Assembly: GCA_964568735.1 (NCBI GenBank)
Contig: CAZMRF010000050.1
Coordinates: 1 to 38,758 of the forward strand
Direction: 5' to 3'
Length of the DNA: 38,758 nt
Source: CAZMRF01 sp964568735
GTDB taxonomy: Bacteria > Acidobacteriota > Polarisedimenticolia > JACPZX01
In this document: piece after piece, positions 1-8,766 of the stretch
Layout of the letters: each line of letters starts with the position of its first letter
How positions within the stretch are numbered: position 1 is the first letter of the stretch
Made by a program: the position numbers and the translations under genes
The notes under the pieces: model-generated
What the model was told of the DNA's origin: nothing
What the model saw: the letters and a program-made list of their open reading frames with translations, nothing else
Database searches by the model: none

Positions 1-1361
1 TCGATCCGGGCGAAGGGGATCATGTGGAAGGCGAGATCCCAGGCCGCGAACCAGGGGTACTCCCACTTGTCGGGCATCGAGATGACGTCGCGGCTGTAGA
101 GGTGGGGCCAGTCGCTGTTCCGGCCGCCGCGCCGCGCGGCGGGAGGTGAAGGCTGATCGGAGTCGCCTTCGAGCCAGTCCTTCACGACGTAGTGATAGAA
201 CTGCTTGCTCCAGAGGAGCCCGGCGTAGGCCTGTCGCGCCACCCGGGCCTCCTCGCCATCCAGCTCCCCGGGGATCCTGGCCCTGTAGAACTCGTCGGCC
301 TCGCGGATCCTCTCGGCGAAGACACGATCGAAGGAGGCGCCCAGCTCGTCACGAGAGGCTTCGCTCTCGTGCGCGAGGCGCAGGCGGATCACGGCCTCCT
401 CACCGGGCTCCAGCGTCAACGTGTAGTGCTCGGCCACCTTGGTGCCCCACCCTTCGGGGTTCACGGCGTCGAGGCGGCCGTGGATGACGCGCTCACCGAT
501 GGCGTCCTTCACGAAGGGGCCGGCGTTCGGCACGGCGAAGAGACGCCGGAGGTTGCTCTCGTTCTCGGTGAAATAGGCCGAGGGCCGTATGCCGCCGGGG
601 CCGAGCCCGGCCGCGAGCCGGAAGACGCCCAGGGTGGGATGGCTCGCACGCACGATGCCCTCCCCGGGGCTGTCCATCCGCGGCTTGACGCTGCCCCCCG
701 CCTGGCGGCACCCCCACGACCAGGTGTTGCGGAACCAGAGCGTCGGGAGGAGGTGGAGGGTGGCCCTCTCGGGTCCGCGATTGGCGACCGTCAGGCGGAT
801 CAGGACATCGTCCGGAGAGGCCTTGGCGTACTCAGCCGTGACGTCGAAGTACCTCTCGCCGTCGAAGGCGCCCGAGTCCAGGAGCTCGAGCTCGTCCTCG
901 AGGCGGCCCCGCCTGCCACTCTCCTCTACCAGCCGGCCATAGGGGTACTCGCCGTGCGGGTACTTGTAGAGGGCCTTCATGTAGGAATGGGTCGGAGTGG
1001 ATTCGAGGTAGTAGTAGCACTCCTTGACGTCCTCCCCGTGGTTGCCTTCGGGGCCCGCGAGGCCGAAGAGGCGCTCCTTGAGGATGGGATCCCGGCCGTT
1101 CCACAGCGACAGGGCGAAGCAGAGCCGGCACTCCCTGTCGGTGATCCCGAGCAGCCCGTCCTCGCCCCATCGGTAGGCGCGGCTGCGGGCTTGATCGTGG
1201 GGGAAGTAGTCCCAGGTGGTTCCGTGCTCGGAGTAGTCCTCGCGGACCGTGCCCCACTGCCGCTCGGAGAGGTAGGGCCCCCAGCGCTTCCAGTTCCTCT
1301 CGCGCCGGGAATCCTCGGTGAGTCTCGCCTCCTCGGCCCCCGCTGGTCTCGCGCGGCTCAT
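1..1361 (-). CDS. MGH1/GH63-like glucosidase, N-terminal part (runs off window)
   Basis: This is the N-terminal 453 or so residues of a large glycoside hydrolase; the C-terminus lies beyond the left edge. The reading frame from ATG at 1361 is open to base 1. After a short polar leader it has a run of family signatures: RNWKRWGPYLSERQWGTVRED near residues 22-42, then WDYFPHDQARSRAYRWGEDG, LCFALSLWNGRDPILKERLF and GNHGEDVKECYYYL. These match the MGH1-like/GH63-type (alpha/alpha)6 glucosidases annotated in many soil bacteria. Family members act on alpha-glucosidic or mannosylglycerate-type substrates; the exact substrate cannot be read here. No signal peptide is seen, so it is probably cytoplasmic. 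A GGGGGA tract lies just upstream of the ATG. The gene follows the histidine kinase after a 156-base gap and is probably a separate unit. The catalytic acidic residues of the C-terminal barrel are outside the window. Confidence 0.85.
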   Translation of the reverse strand, partial: MSRARPAGAEEARLTEDSRRERNWKRWGPYLSERQWGTVREDYSEHGTTWDYFPHDQARSRAYRWGEDGLLGITDRECRLCFALSLWNGRDPILKERLFGLAGPEGNHGEDVKECYYYLESTPTHSYMKALYKYPHGEYPYGRLVEESGRRGRLEDELELLDSGAFDGERYFDVTAEYAKASPDDVLIRLTVANRGPERATLHLLPTLWFRNTWSWGCRQAGGSVKPRMDSPGEGIVRASHPTLGVFRLAAGLGPGGIRPSAYFTENESNLRRLFAVPNAGPFVKDAIGERVIHGRLDAVNPEGWGTKVAEHYTLTLEPGEEAVIRLRLAHESEASRDELGASFDRVFAERIREADEFYRARIPGELDGEEARVARQAYAGLLWSKQFYHYVVKDWLEGDSDQPSPPAARRGGRNSDWPHLYSRDVISMPDKWEYPWFAAWDLAFHMIPFARI

Positions 1362-1517
1362 GGCAGATCCCCCATGCGCTCCATTCTCGCGCAGGACGCG
1401 GGGGCTGTCGAAGGGCCGGGCCGATGTGGCACGGGGGCTCAATCCCGGCGTTTCTTCGCGGCGCCGGGAGCCGGTCGGAGCGATGGCCCTGGCCCAGGCC
1501 GGTACTGGGCCGGGCTG

Positions 1518-3596
1518 CTAACCGCGGACCAGCTCGCCTTGCACGCTCATGGCTCCCTCTCCGGATGATCTGGGCTCTTCCGGCAGCTCCTGGCGCTCCT
1601 CCTCGCTCCGCAGCGTGAAGAAGAAGCTCGCGCCGCGCCCCGGGGTGCTCTCGGCCCAGATGCGTCCTCCGTGCCTCAGGATGATGCGCTGCACGGTGGC
1701 CAGCCCGATGCCGCTTCCTTCGAAGTCGCGCCTGGAGTGCAGGCGCTGGAAGGGAGTGAACAGGCTCTCGGAATGACTCATGTCGAAGCCCGCCCCGTTG
1801 TCGCGGACGTGGAAGACCGTCCGGTGCCCCTCCTTCGTCGAGCCTACCTCGATCCGGGCTTCCGCCGACTTCGAGGTGAACTTCCACGCATTGCCGAGGA
1901 GGTTCTCCATGAGGGACTCCATGAGCTGTGGGTCCGCAACCGCTTCCAGCCCTGGCTGGACCTGGGTTTCCACGTGGCGGCCGCCATCGGCCTCCGCGTG
2001 CCGGGCGAGGATCCTCCGCGCCAGGCCTTCGAGGTCCACGCGGCCCGTCTCCAGGGGCTTGCTGTTGACGCGCGAGAGGGAGAGGAGTCCCTCGATGAGC
2101 TCTCCCATCCTCCGCGTGCCCGCGCGGAGGCGTTCGAGGCAGCGGCGCCCCTCTTCGTCGAGGACGCCGGAGTACTTCTCGAGCAGGATATGGCTGTAGC
2201 CGTCGAGGCTCCTGAGCGGCTGGCGCAGGTCGTGGGATACGGAGTAGGCGAAGGTTTTCAGCTCGTTGTTGAGCCGCTCCAGCTCCGCGGCGTGAAATGA
2301 CAGGTCGGTGTTCTTCTTCGATATCTGGTCGAGCAGGGCCTGCCTCGCCTCCGCCACGTCGTGCGCCGAGCGAGCTTCGGCCTCCTTGCGGAGGAGCTTC
2401 TCGCGGACCCGGCGGTTCTCCTCCTCGAGCTGCTTGCGGCGCAGGTGCGCGCGGATCCTGGCCGTCAGGACGTTCAGGTCGGAGGACTTCGCGATGTAGT
2501 CGTCGGCGCCTGCGTTGATTCCGTGGATCATCGACTCCTGGTCCTCCACGGCCGTCAGGATCAGGATCGGAAGGTGGGAGGTGGCGGGTGCCAGCCGGAT
2601 CCTCCGGCACGTCTCGGTCCCCGACAGGCCCGGCATCATCAGATCGAGCAGGACACAGTCGACTTTTTCCACGGCGAGGAGCTCGAGAGCATCTTCCCCC
2701 GAGCCGGCCTTGAGGACCTCGTAGCCGTCGGCGAGGAGCTGCTCCGCGAGGCACTCGAGGTAGGTCGTGCTGTCGTCCACGGCGAGGATTTTCTTGGGAG
2801 CGAGGAGGCTCACCGCGCGGAAGCGTCCCGACGAATCCCCGTCCGCGGTGCGGAGCATGGCGCCCAGCCGCGCGAGGAGCACGCCGAAGTCCTCCGTCTT
2901 GCGGAGCCAGGCATCCACGCCGGCGTCCAGGGCCTCGATCTCGCCGGTCACTCCCTCGGATGCCGTGAGGAGGAGGCAGGGAGTCGCGCTCAGCGCGGGA
3001 TCCAGGCGGATCCGCCTCACGACGGCCGTTCCATCGATCCCCGGCATGACGCCGTCGACGATGACGGCATCGGGCCTCACTTCGGCAGCCCGCAGCAGCC
3101 CTTCCTCGCCCGACGCGGCGAGGGCCGTCCGGTAGCCGGCCTGACGGAGAGCCTCCGAGACCTCCGAGCGAAAGGTCAGACTGTCGTCGATGATCAGGAC
3201 GGTGGGAGCCCCGCGGTCGCCGGCCGGATCCTCCCCGAGGCAGGCACGGGCGCGCGCGAGCACGTGCTGGGCGGAGTAGGGCTTGCCGATGTACTCGTTG
3301 GCGCCCTTCGTGAGCCCTCGGACGCGGTCCTTCACCTCCGTCTCGCTCGAAAGGAGCATCACGGGGAGATCCGCCGTCACGGGCGATCCGCGCAGCTCCC
3401 CGAGGAAGCTGACCCCGTCGGCATCGGGGAGAAGGACGTCCAGGATCAGCAGTGCCGGAGGCTGCCGGAGGATCTCCGCTCTCGCCTCACGGGCGCTTGC
3501 GCTGAGGACCGTCTCGTATCCGGCGTCCTTGAAGATCCTGTCGAGATCCATCCGCACCGTCAGGCTGTCATCGACGATGAGGATCCGCCGGCTCAT
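1518..3596 (-). CDS. Triple-receiver hybrid histidine kinase (REC-REC-REC-HisKA-HATPase)
   Basis: A 692-residue cytoplasmic kinase with no membrane segment. Three receiver domains come first. REC1 spans about 1-120, with phosphoacceptor D53 and K105. REC2 spans about 131-250, with acidic pair D137/D138, D181 and K233. REC3 spans about 268-390, with D318 and K370. A coiled coil (about 385-445) leads to a HisKA domain with H455 in the SHDLRQP motif. The HATPase_c domain has an N box (NLLGNAWKFT near 565-574), a G1 box (DNGAGF) and a G2 box (GSGIGLATV). All three receivers keep the phosphorylation residues. It is the last gene of the chemosensory operon, 25 bases after cheB, with a GAGGAGG ribosome-binding site 6 bases before the ATG. 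Inference: CheA phosphorylates one or more receivers, and these gate the kinase, which then acts on a response regulator not in this window. In Wsp systems this position is held by the diguanylate cyclase WspR. Confidence 0.9.
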   Translation of the reverse strand: MSRRILIVDDSLTVRMDLDRIFKDAGYETVLSASAREARAEILRQPPALLILDVLLPDADGVSFLGELRGSPVTADLPVMLLSSETEVKDRVRGLTKGANEYIGKPYSAQHVLARARACLGEDPAGDRGAPTVLIIDDSLTFRSEVSEALRQAGYRTALAASGEEGLLRAAEVRPDAVIVDGVMPGIDGTAVVRRIRLDPALSATPCLLLTASEGVTGEIEALDAGVDAWLRKTEDFGVLLARLGAMLRTADGDSSGRFRAVSLLAPKKILAVDDSTTYLECLAEQLLADGYEVLKAGSGEDALELLAVEKVDCVLLDLMMPGLSGTETCRRIRLAPATSHLPILILTAVEDQESMIHGINAGADDYIAKSSDLNVLTARIRAHLRRKQLEEENRRVREKLLRKEAEARSAHDVAEARQALLDQISKKNTDLSFHAAELERLNNELKTFAYSVSHDLRQPLRSLDGYSHILLEKYSGVLDEEGRRCLERLRAGTRRMGELIEGLLSLSRVNSKPLETGRVDLEGLARRILARHAEADGGRHVETQVQPGLEAVADPQLMESLMENLLGNAWKFTSKSAEARIEVGSTKEGHRTVFHVRDNGAGFDMSHSESLFTPFQRLHSRRDFEGSGIGLATVQRIILRHGGRIWAESTPGRGASFFFTLRSEEERQELPEEPRSSGEGAMSVQGELVRG

Positions 3597-3621
3597 CGCC
3601 CGCCTCCTCGAAGACCGATGC

Positions 3622-4677
3622 TCACTGCGGCACCCTGGAAAGTGAGGGTCCGATCTCGTGCAGAGGAAGGACGTGCGAGGCGGCGCCCAGCTTCACGGCT
3701 TCACCCGGCATGCCGAAGACAACGCAGCTCTCCTCGTCCTGGGCGATCGTCACGCCTCCCGACCTCCTGATGGCGAGCAGTCCCAGGGCCCCGTCCTTGC
3801 CCATCCCCGTCAGGAGGCAGGCCGCGGCATTCCCTCCCATCTCCCGGGCCATCGACTCGAAGAGGATGTCCACGGAGGGGCGGCAGGAGTTGCGCGCCTC
3901 GCCGTCCATCAGGGTCAGACGCTCACCGGCCAGAACCATGTGACGGCCCGGGGGCGCCATCAGGACGCTGGGACGTCCCGTCGCGGGAAGCACATCACCG
4001 TCTTCCGCGAAGCGAACCGGCACGCCCGTCTGCGTATCGAGCCACTGAGCGAGCGAGAAGCTCATGCGCTCCGGCATGTGGATGACGAGGAGGATTGGGA
4101 TCGGGAAGTCGGCGGGAAGATCCTTGAGAACCCTGAGCACGGCGCCCGGGCCTCCCGTGGATGCCCCGATACCGACCACGCGCGTGCCGCGCAGCCGGAG
4201 TGCCGCCGGTTCCGGCGGCCCGGGTTTCGTCCGGCGCCGGCCCATCCAGCCGAGCTTTGCCCGGGGATGGGTGATGACTCCGACGCGGGAGAGCGTCCTG
4301 ATCGCGGAGATCAATCGCTCCGCCCAGGCCTCCTCCCGCTCTCCGTTGGCCGGCTTCTCGAGCACATCGAGTGCCCCGGCGGCCAGCGCGTCGTAGGTCT
4401 TGAAGAGCTCTCCCCGGTTGAAGGAGCCGGAGACGATCAGGATCGGAGTCGGACAGTAGGCCATGATGTATTCGGTCGCGGCGAGGCCGCTCATCACGGG
4501 GAGCATCATGTCCATGGTCATGACGTCGGGGCGGAGCCGCTGGCACAGCTCGATGGCCGCCCTGCCGTCCGGCGCCTCACCCACGACCTCGATCCCCTCT
4601 GCCGAGGCGAGGACATCGATCATGTGCTTTCGCACGGTCAGCGAATCCTCGACCACGACGACCCGTAGCGTTCCCAT
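3622..4677 (-). CDS. cheB: CheB-type protein-glutamate methylesterase (WspF-like)
   Basis: A 351-residue chemotaxis-type methylesterase that removes methyl groups from (and can deamidate) receptor glutamyl residues. The N-terminal receiver domain has the acidic pair E10/D11, phosphoacceptor D56 and K108. After a basic linker, the C-terminal esterase domain carries the complete catalytic triad: S173 in GIGASTGG, H200 in VIHMPERM and D295 in TGMGKDG. It lies 18 bases downstream of cheA and 25 bases upstream of the triple-receiver kinase, all on one strand, so it should be phosphorylated by the operon's own CheA. With CheR it would set receptor methylation. The ribosome-binding site is weak. In the Wsp system loss of WspF locks the pathway on; the same adaptation role is inferred here. 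Confidence 0.95.
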   Translation of the reverse strand: MGTLRVVVVEDSLTVRKHMIDVLASAEGIEVVGEAPDGRAAIELCQRLRPDVMTMDMMLPVMSGLAATEYIMAYCPTPILIVSGSFNRGELFKTYDALAAGALDVLEKPANGEREEAWAERLISAIRTLSRVGVITHPRAKLGWMGRRRTKPGPPEPAALRLRGTRVVGIGASTGGPGAVLRVLKDLPADFPIPILLVIHMPERMSFSLAQWLDTQTGVPVRFAEDGDVLPATGRPSVLMAPPGRHMVLAGERLTLMDGEARNSCRPSVDILFESMAREMGGNAAACLLTGMGKDGALGLLAIRRSGGVTIAQDEESCVVFGMPGEAVKLGAASHVLPLHEIGPSLSRVPQ

Positions 4678-4695
4678 GAGTGAAAGGGGCTCCGA

Positions 4696-6735
4696 TCAGC
4701 CCACGAGCCTCCGCACCGCTTCCAGGAGCTGCTCCTGGTCGAACTGGCTCTTGACGATGTAGGCCCGCGCGCCTGCCTCCTTCCCCCGCCGCTTGTCCTC
4801 GGAGTCCGCTCGGGAAGTCACCAGGATCGAAGGGATATCCCGGAGCTCCGGGTCGCTGCGGGTGAGGGCGATGAACTCGAACCCGTTCATCCCGGGCATC
4901 TCGACGTCCACGATGAAGAGGCCGTAGCGCCTGGCCTTCGCTTTCTGGATGGCCTCTTCGGCGGAGACGGCAAGGTCCACCTCGTAACGGGCCGACTCGA
5001 GAATGCTCCGCTCGAGCATGCGCGTGGTGAGAGAGTCGTCGATGACGAGAAGCGGGGGCAGCTCCGGCGCGCGGGCTCGCGGTGCGGGAGGGGCCCCCGC
5101 TTCCGCCGCCGAGCCCGCGAGCGCTTCGGGCGTCAGCACGAGCTGGGGGGCGCCTGCCTCGTCGAGCGCCGCCCCCGCGACGAACGGCAAGGCTGCCGCT
5201 GCTTCGGGGAGGCTCTGCACGACGGCGGTCTCGATCCCATGCAGGGCATCGACACCCATCGCGAAGGGCTCGCCCGACGCTTCCACCACGATCGCGATCC
5301 TGGCGCCGGCTCGATCGGCGGTGGGAGCGAGGCCGAGGAGCGAATGAAGCAGCCTGAACGGGAGGAGCTCGCCCTCTACGAGGATGCGTGAGCCCGCCGG
5401 GGACACGGTGATGTCCGCCGGCGTGATCGTGAGAGTCCGGCGAACGCTGTCGAGCGGGATCAGGACCGTCGTGCCGCCGACCACCGCTACGAGAGCGGGC
5501 AGCGAAGAAAGGCTGACCGGCACGATCAGCTCCACGTCCGTTCCCGCGCCCGGGGAGGTTCGGATGTCGATCTCCCCCCGGAGCCTCCTGACCGTCTCGC
5601 GGACCACGTTCAGGCCGATCCCGCGGCCCGAGACGGCCGTCAACCCGGCCGAGGTGGAGACTCCTCCTCGAAGGAGCATGCGGATCACTCCGGGGGCATC
5701 GAGGGCCCCGGCGGCCGACTCCGTCACCATTCCGCGCGCGACCGCCACGCGCCTTGCGGAGTCGAGATCGAAGCCCCTGCCGTCGTCACTGCAGATGATG
5801 GCGACCCGATGGCCGCGCCGCTCGATGGAAAGGGAGATCGTGCCGTCCAGAGGCTTGCCCGACTGAAGGCGCACCGCATCATCCTCGATACCGTGGGCCA
5901 CCGCATTCCGCACGACGTGCAGGAGAGCCGTCCTGAGGCCGTCGACCACGTGGGCATCGATGCGCGTGGTCGCACCGGTCGTTCGGAACGTAACCTTCCT
6001 TCCCAGGGAGTTCGCGGCATCGCGGACCGCGCGCTCGAGGTAATCGAGCAGCGTGCGGGCGGGGATGAGCCGCAGCTCGCCGACGGCGTCCCTTATCTCT
6101 TCGGCGCCTCGCGCCATCTGCTCGGAATGATCGAGGAGGCTCTGGTGGGTTCTGTCGAGATCGCCCGCGAGCTGATCGATCTCCTGGCGGATCTCGCGCG
6201 GCATGGAATGTTTCGAGCCCGACCCACGCAGGCGCCCGAGCGAGCGCGCACGGCGGCGCGCGTCATCCAATCTCGCGCCGCAGCGTCTGACGAGGGCCGC
6301 GGCTGAGACGATCCCTCGCGTCGTCCTCATGAGAGCGTCCATGTCGCCGATGTCTACGCGGATCGACTGGAAGGCCTCCTCCGGCTGGGCCTTCGGCGGT
6401 TGAGGCTGAGCCGCATCCTCGGGCGGGAGCGAGAGAGATTGGAGCTGCCCCCGGATCTCGTCGATCAGCCGAAGCCCCCGATCCACGGTCTCCCGGCCTG
6501 CCGGGCCATCCGCTTCACGCCAGGAGGAGAGGATGTCTTCGATCCCATGGACCAGCTCGCCGATGCCCGCCTGTCCGACGACTCTCGACGCTCCCTTCAG
6601 CGTGTGCGCCTGACGGAGAAGATCCTTCACCATCTCCTGGCTCGATTCCCTCTCCAGAGAGAGCAGTCCCCGGCCCAGACCTTCGACGAGCTCCTGCGCC
6701 TCGATCCGGAAGAATCTGTAGCGGTCCTTCTCCAT
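4696..6735 (-). CDS. cheA: CheA-receiver hybrid histidine kinase (WspE-like)
   Basis: A 679-residue hybrid CheA. The N-terminal HPt domain has phosphorylatable H44 in AHTLKGASR. No P2 (CheY/CheB-docking) domain can be made out between the HPt and the P3 dimerisation region (about 180-230). The P4 ATPase has an N box (HVVRNAVAHGIE, 273-284), a G1 box (DDGRGFD) and a G2 box (GRGIGL, 370-375). The P5 CheW-like domain covers about 408-540. A C-terminal receiver (about 560-679) has acidic pair D566/D567, phosphoacceptor D610 and K662. This HPt-P3-P4-P5-REC layout is that of WspE and FrzE, that is, of alternative-output chemosensory systems, where the fused receiver often acts as phosphate sink or relay. 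It sits 15 bases after the receptor gene and 18 before cheB. Confidence 0.95.
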   Translation of the reverse strand: MEKDRYRFFRIEAQELVEGLGRGLLSLERESSQEMVKDLLRQAHTLKGASRVVGQAGIGELVHGIEDILSSWREADGPAGRETVDRGLRLIDEIRGQLQSLSLPPEDAAQPQPPKAQPEEAFQSIRVDIGDMDALMRTTRGIVSAAALVRRCGARLDDARRRARSLGRLRGSGSKHSMPREIRQEIDQLAGDLDRTHQSLLDHSEQMARGAEEIRDAVGELRLIPARTLLDYLERAVRDAANSLGRKVTFRTTGATTRIDAHVVDGLRTALLHVVRNAVAHGIEDDAVRLQSGKPLDGTISLSIERRGHRVAIICSDDGRGFDLDSARRVAVARGMVTESAAGALDAPGVIRMLLRGGVSTSAGLTAVSGRGIGLNVVRETVRRLRGEIDIRTSPGAGTDVELIVPVSLSSLPALVAVVGGTTVLIPLDSVRRTLTITPADITVSPAGSRILVEGELLPFRLLHSLLGLAPTADRAGARIAIVVEASGEPFAMGVDALHGIETAVVQSLPEAAAALPFVAGAALDEAGAPQLVLTPEALAGSAAEAGAPPAPRARAPELPPLLVIDDSLTTRMLERSILESARYEVDLAVSAEEAIQKAKARRYGLFIVDVEMPGMNGFEFIALTRSDPELRDIPSILVTSRADSEDKRRGKEAGARAYIVKSQFDQEQLLEAVRRLVG

Positions 6736-6750
6736 GACGTCGGAGGGCTC

Positions 6751-8226
6751 CTAGACGGCCGCGCGTTGCGCTCTGATCAGCCTGGCCAGGTCGTCGGAGA
6801 GTGACGCGAGCTGGGAAGCCGTCTGGAAGGTCTGGCTCGATCCCGTCTCCGCCTCCTGCGTGGCCTCTGCCGCGTTGGTCATCGCGACGTTCACCTGCTC
6901 GACGGCCGTGGTCTGCTGCTTTGTGCTCAGCTCGATCTCGCGAGCGGCCGCCTTCGTGGCTTCGACCATTTCGCCGATCCGCTTGAAGGCGGCGGAGAGC
7001 TCCGTGATCCGCTGGGTTCCCGATTCGACTGTCTTGGTGCCGGCCTCCGTCGCCATGACGGTGGAGTTCACCGCCGAGCGGATCTCCTCGATCAGCCCCC
7101 GGATCTCCTTCGTGGAGCCGCCGACGCGATCTGCCAGCTTCCGGATCTCCTCGCCGACGACCGCGAACCTTCGTCCCGACTCTCCCGCGCCCGAGGCCTC
7201 GATGGTGGCGTTGATGGCGAGGATGTTGGTCTGATCGGAGAGCTCATTGATGATCTCGAGGATGCCTCCGATCTGCTGGGATTTCGCACCGAGGTCCAGC
7301 ATGTGGTGGACGATGCTCTCCGTCTGTCGCTGGATGCTCTGCACGGACTCCCGAGTGTTCTCCACGGCCGTTGCGCCGGCACGGGCTCCTTCTGCCGTGT
7401 CCACGGCGATTTTCGACACGTGCCGGGCGCTGTCGGCGATCTGGCGCGAGCTCGTGAGAAGCTCGGCGATGGTGGTCGAGACCTCGGTCATGGCCGTCGC
7501 CTGCTCCTTGGCGCCGCTCGCCTGCTGGCTCGCGGCGGCCTGGAGCTCGGCGGATGAGCTCCTCACGTGCTGCACGGAAGTGCCGATCCGGCTCGTGAGA
7601 ACACGCGTGAGCCCGAAGGCGATCGCGAGGGCCAGGACGACCGCGGCGAGCCCGATCCCGACGACCGTCATCATGGCCGTGGAAGCGACATCTGTCGCCG
7701 ATTGGCGCCCGGCGGTGAGCTGCTTCTCTTCGTCCGCGATGAGGGCCCTCATGCTGTCGGAGAGGGCGTCCCATTTCGGGAAGACCTGATCGTGGTACAT
7801 GGCTGCAGTGGCTTCGAGGCCGGCTCCTGATCGATAGGAGGCCAGGAGCTGATCCACCTCGCGCCGGTGCTCCGACTCGGCGACTTCGATGGTGGCGAGG
7901 ATCCTCGCGCCGCTCTCCGAGAGGCCGCGATCGTTCATCCGGGACAGAGCCTCCCGGAATCCCTGGTCGGCTTCACGCATCCGATCCATGTAGATGTCCT
8001 CCTTCGTCAGGAGGAACCCGCGGGTGTTGGATGCCTCCCGCTGCATGGATGCCTGCATGCGCGCCGCATCGATCAGGTTCTGGGCGGTGACATCTATGAC
8101 GTGGTCCTTGCTGCTCACGACCATCCTGAGCGCCTGGAAGGAGATCACGCCCATGGAGACCGTCAGGAGCACGACCAGCCCGAATCCCGCCGCCAGCTTC
8201 TGTCCGAACGTCCACGATGAAGTCAT
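6751..8226 (-). CDS. Methyl-accepting chemotaxis protein, CHASE3/4HB-type sensor, no HAMP seen
   Basis: A 491-residue transmembrane receptor and the input of the operon. TM1 is about residues 10-33. A helical periplasmic domain of about 145 residues (about 38-180) contains the RMQASMQREASNTRGFLLT stretch typical of CHASE3/four-helix-bundle sensors. TM2 is about 184-208. The signalling hairpin has its tip in NELSDQTNILAINATIEAS (about 327-345), followed by GAGESGRRFAVVGEEIRKLAD. Between TM2 and the start of the signalling coiled coil (about 215) there is room for only a few residues, so the usual HAMP domain of about 50 residues is missing. No C-terminal CheR-tethering pentapeptide is seen; the protein ends in RAAV. 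An AAGGAG ribosome-binding site lies inside the end of the preceding cheW. This is the WspA-like component; the ligand is unknown. Confidence 0.93.
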   Translation of the reverse strand: MTSSWTFGQKLAAGFGLVVLLTVSMGVISFQALRMVVSSKDHVIDVTAQNLIDAARMQASMQREASNTRGFLLTKEDIYMDRMREADQGFREALSRMNDRGLSESGARILATIEVAESEHRREVDQLLASYRSGAGLEATAAMYHDQVFPKWDALSDSMRALIADEEKQLTAGRQSATDVASTAMMTVVGIGLAAVVLALAIAFGLTRVLTSRIGTSVQHVRSSSAELQAAASQQASGAKEQATAMTEVSTTIAELLTSSRQIADSARHVSKIAVDTAEGARAGATAVENTRESVQSIQRQTESIVHHMLDLGAKSQQIGGILEIINELSDQTNILAINATIEASGAGESGRRFAVVGEEIRKLADRVGGSTKEIRGLIEEIRSAVNSTVMATEAGTKTVESGTQRITELSAAFKRIGEMVEATKAAAREIELSTKQQTTAVEQVNVAMTNAAEATQEAETGSSQTFQTASQLASLSDDLARLIRAQRAAV

Positions 8227-8232
8227 TCTTCA

Positions 8233-8766
8233 CTACTCCTTTCGGTCGTCGTGATGCCGGGTCCATTGCTTCAGGGTTTCCATGACCGCCGGAATGCTGA
8301 CGATGCTCCGGACGATCCCCCTGTCCTGGATGCTCACTTCGTGGAGATCCTCGGGCCGCGGCCGGCTCGCGCTGCGCAACGCGCGCGGTGAGACCCTCAG
8401 ACTGCCCTCGATCTCGTCGAAGACGAGTCCGACGGATCGGCCTTCCCCGCAGAGGGCGACCCATGGACGCTCACTACCTCCTCCGCGGCCGGCAAGAAGG
8501 CTCGAGAGGCTGTACATGGCGACGAGGTTCCCGCTCAGGCCCGAGAGGCCCAGAAGCGACGGCGCGCGGCTTGGAAGAGGAGTGATGGATGGGCACCTCG
8601 CGATCCCCTGCGTCTCCGCGACTCGGAGAGCGAGGCGGAGATCGCCCGCCCGGATGGCCAGCAGCTCCACCTCGGGTTCCTCCTCGCGCTCCCTGGGCCG
8701 CGCGAAGGTCGCGTCGAACTCCTTCTTCATCTCATCGGCGCTCCTCGTCCCGCTGGCCATCCTCAT
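8233..8766 (-). CDS. cheW: CheW-like coupling protein (second copy)
   Basis: A 177-residue protein with a charged N-terminal extension of about 30 residues and one CheW domain (about 31-165). Recognisable parts are the beta strands VELLAIRAGDLRLALRVAE, the stretch LLGLSGLSGNLVAMYSLSSLL (corresponding to the GxxxLRGxxxPVxDL region) and VGLVFDEIEGSLRV. It couples receptor to CheA. Its ATG overlaps the TGA of cheR (ATGA at 8763-8766), so translation is probably coupled, and it ends six bases before the receptor gene. Together with the cheW at 10289-10786 it gives the operon two couplers, as in Wsp (WspB and WspD). The sequence is rather divergent from canonical CheW, so assignment rests on both domain shape and context. 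Confidence 0.85.
   Translation of the reverse strand: MRMASGTRSADEMKKEFDATFARPREREEEPEVELLAIRAGDLRLALRVAETQGIARCPSITPLPSRAPSLLGLSGLSGNLVAMYSLSSLLAGRGGGSERPWVALCGEGRSVGLVFDEIEGSLRVSPRALRSASRPRPEDLHEVSIQDRGIVRSIVSIPAVMETLKQWTRHHDDRKE

Noticed and set aside
192..1568. A 458-codon open frame on the plus strand at the left edge
   Set aside because: It is antisense to the glucosidase-like gene, whose minus-strand translation shows clear family motifs. No ribosome-binding site or domain is seen in the plus frame.
832..2754. A 640-codon minus-strand frame spanning the glucosidase and histidine kinase genes
   Set aside because: It crosses two genes in the wrong register and is extremely rich in Arg/Pro/Gly, typical of a frame shadow.
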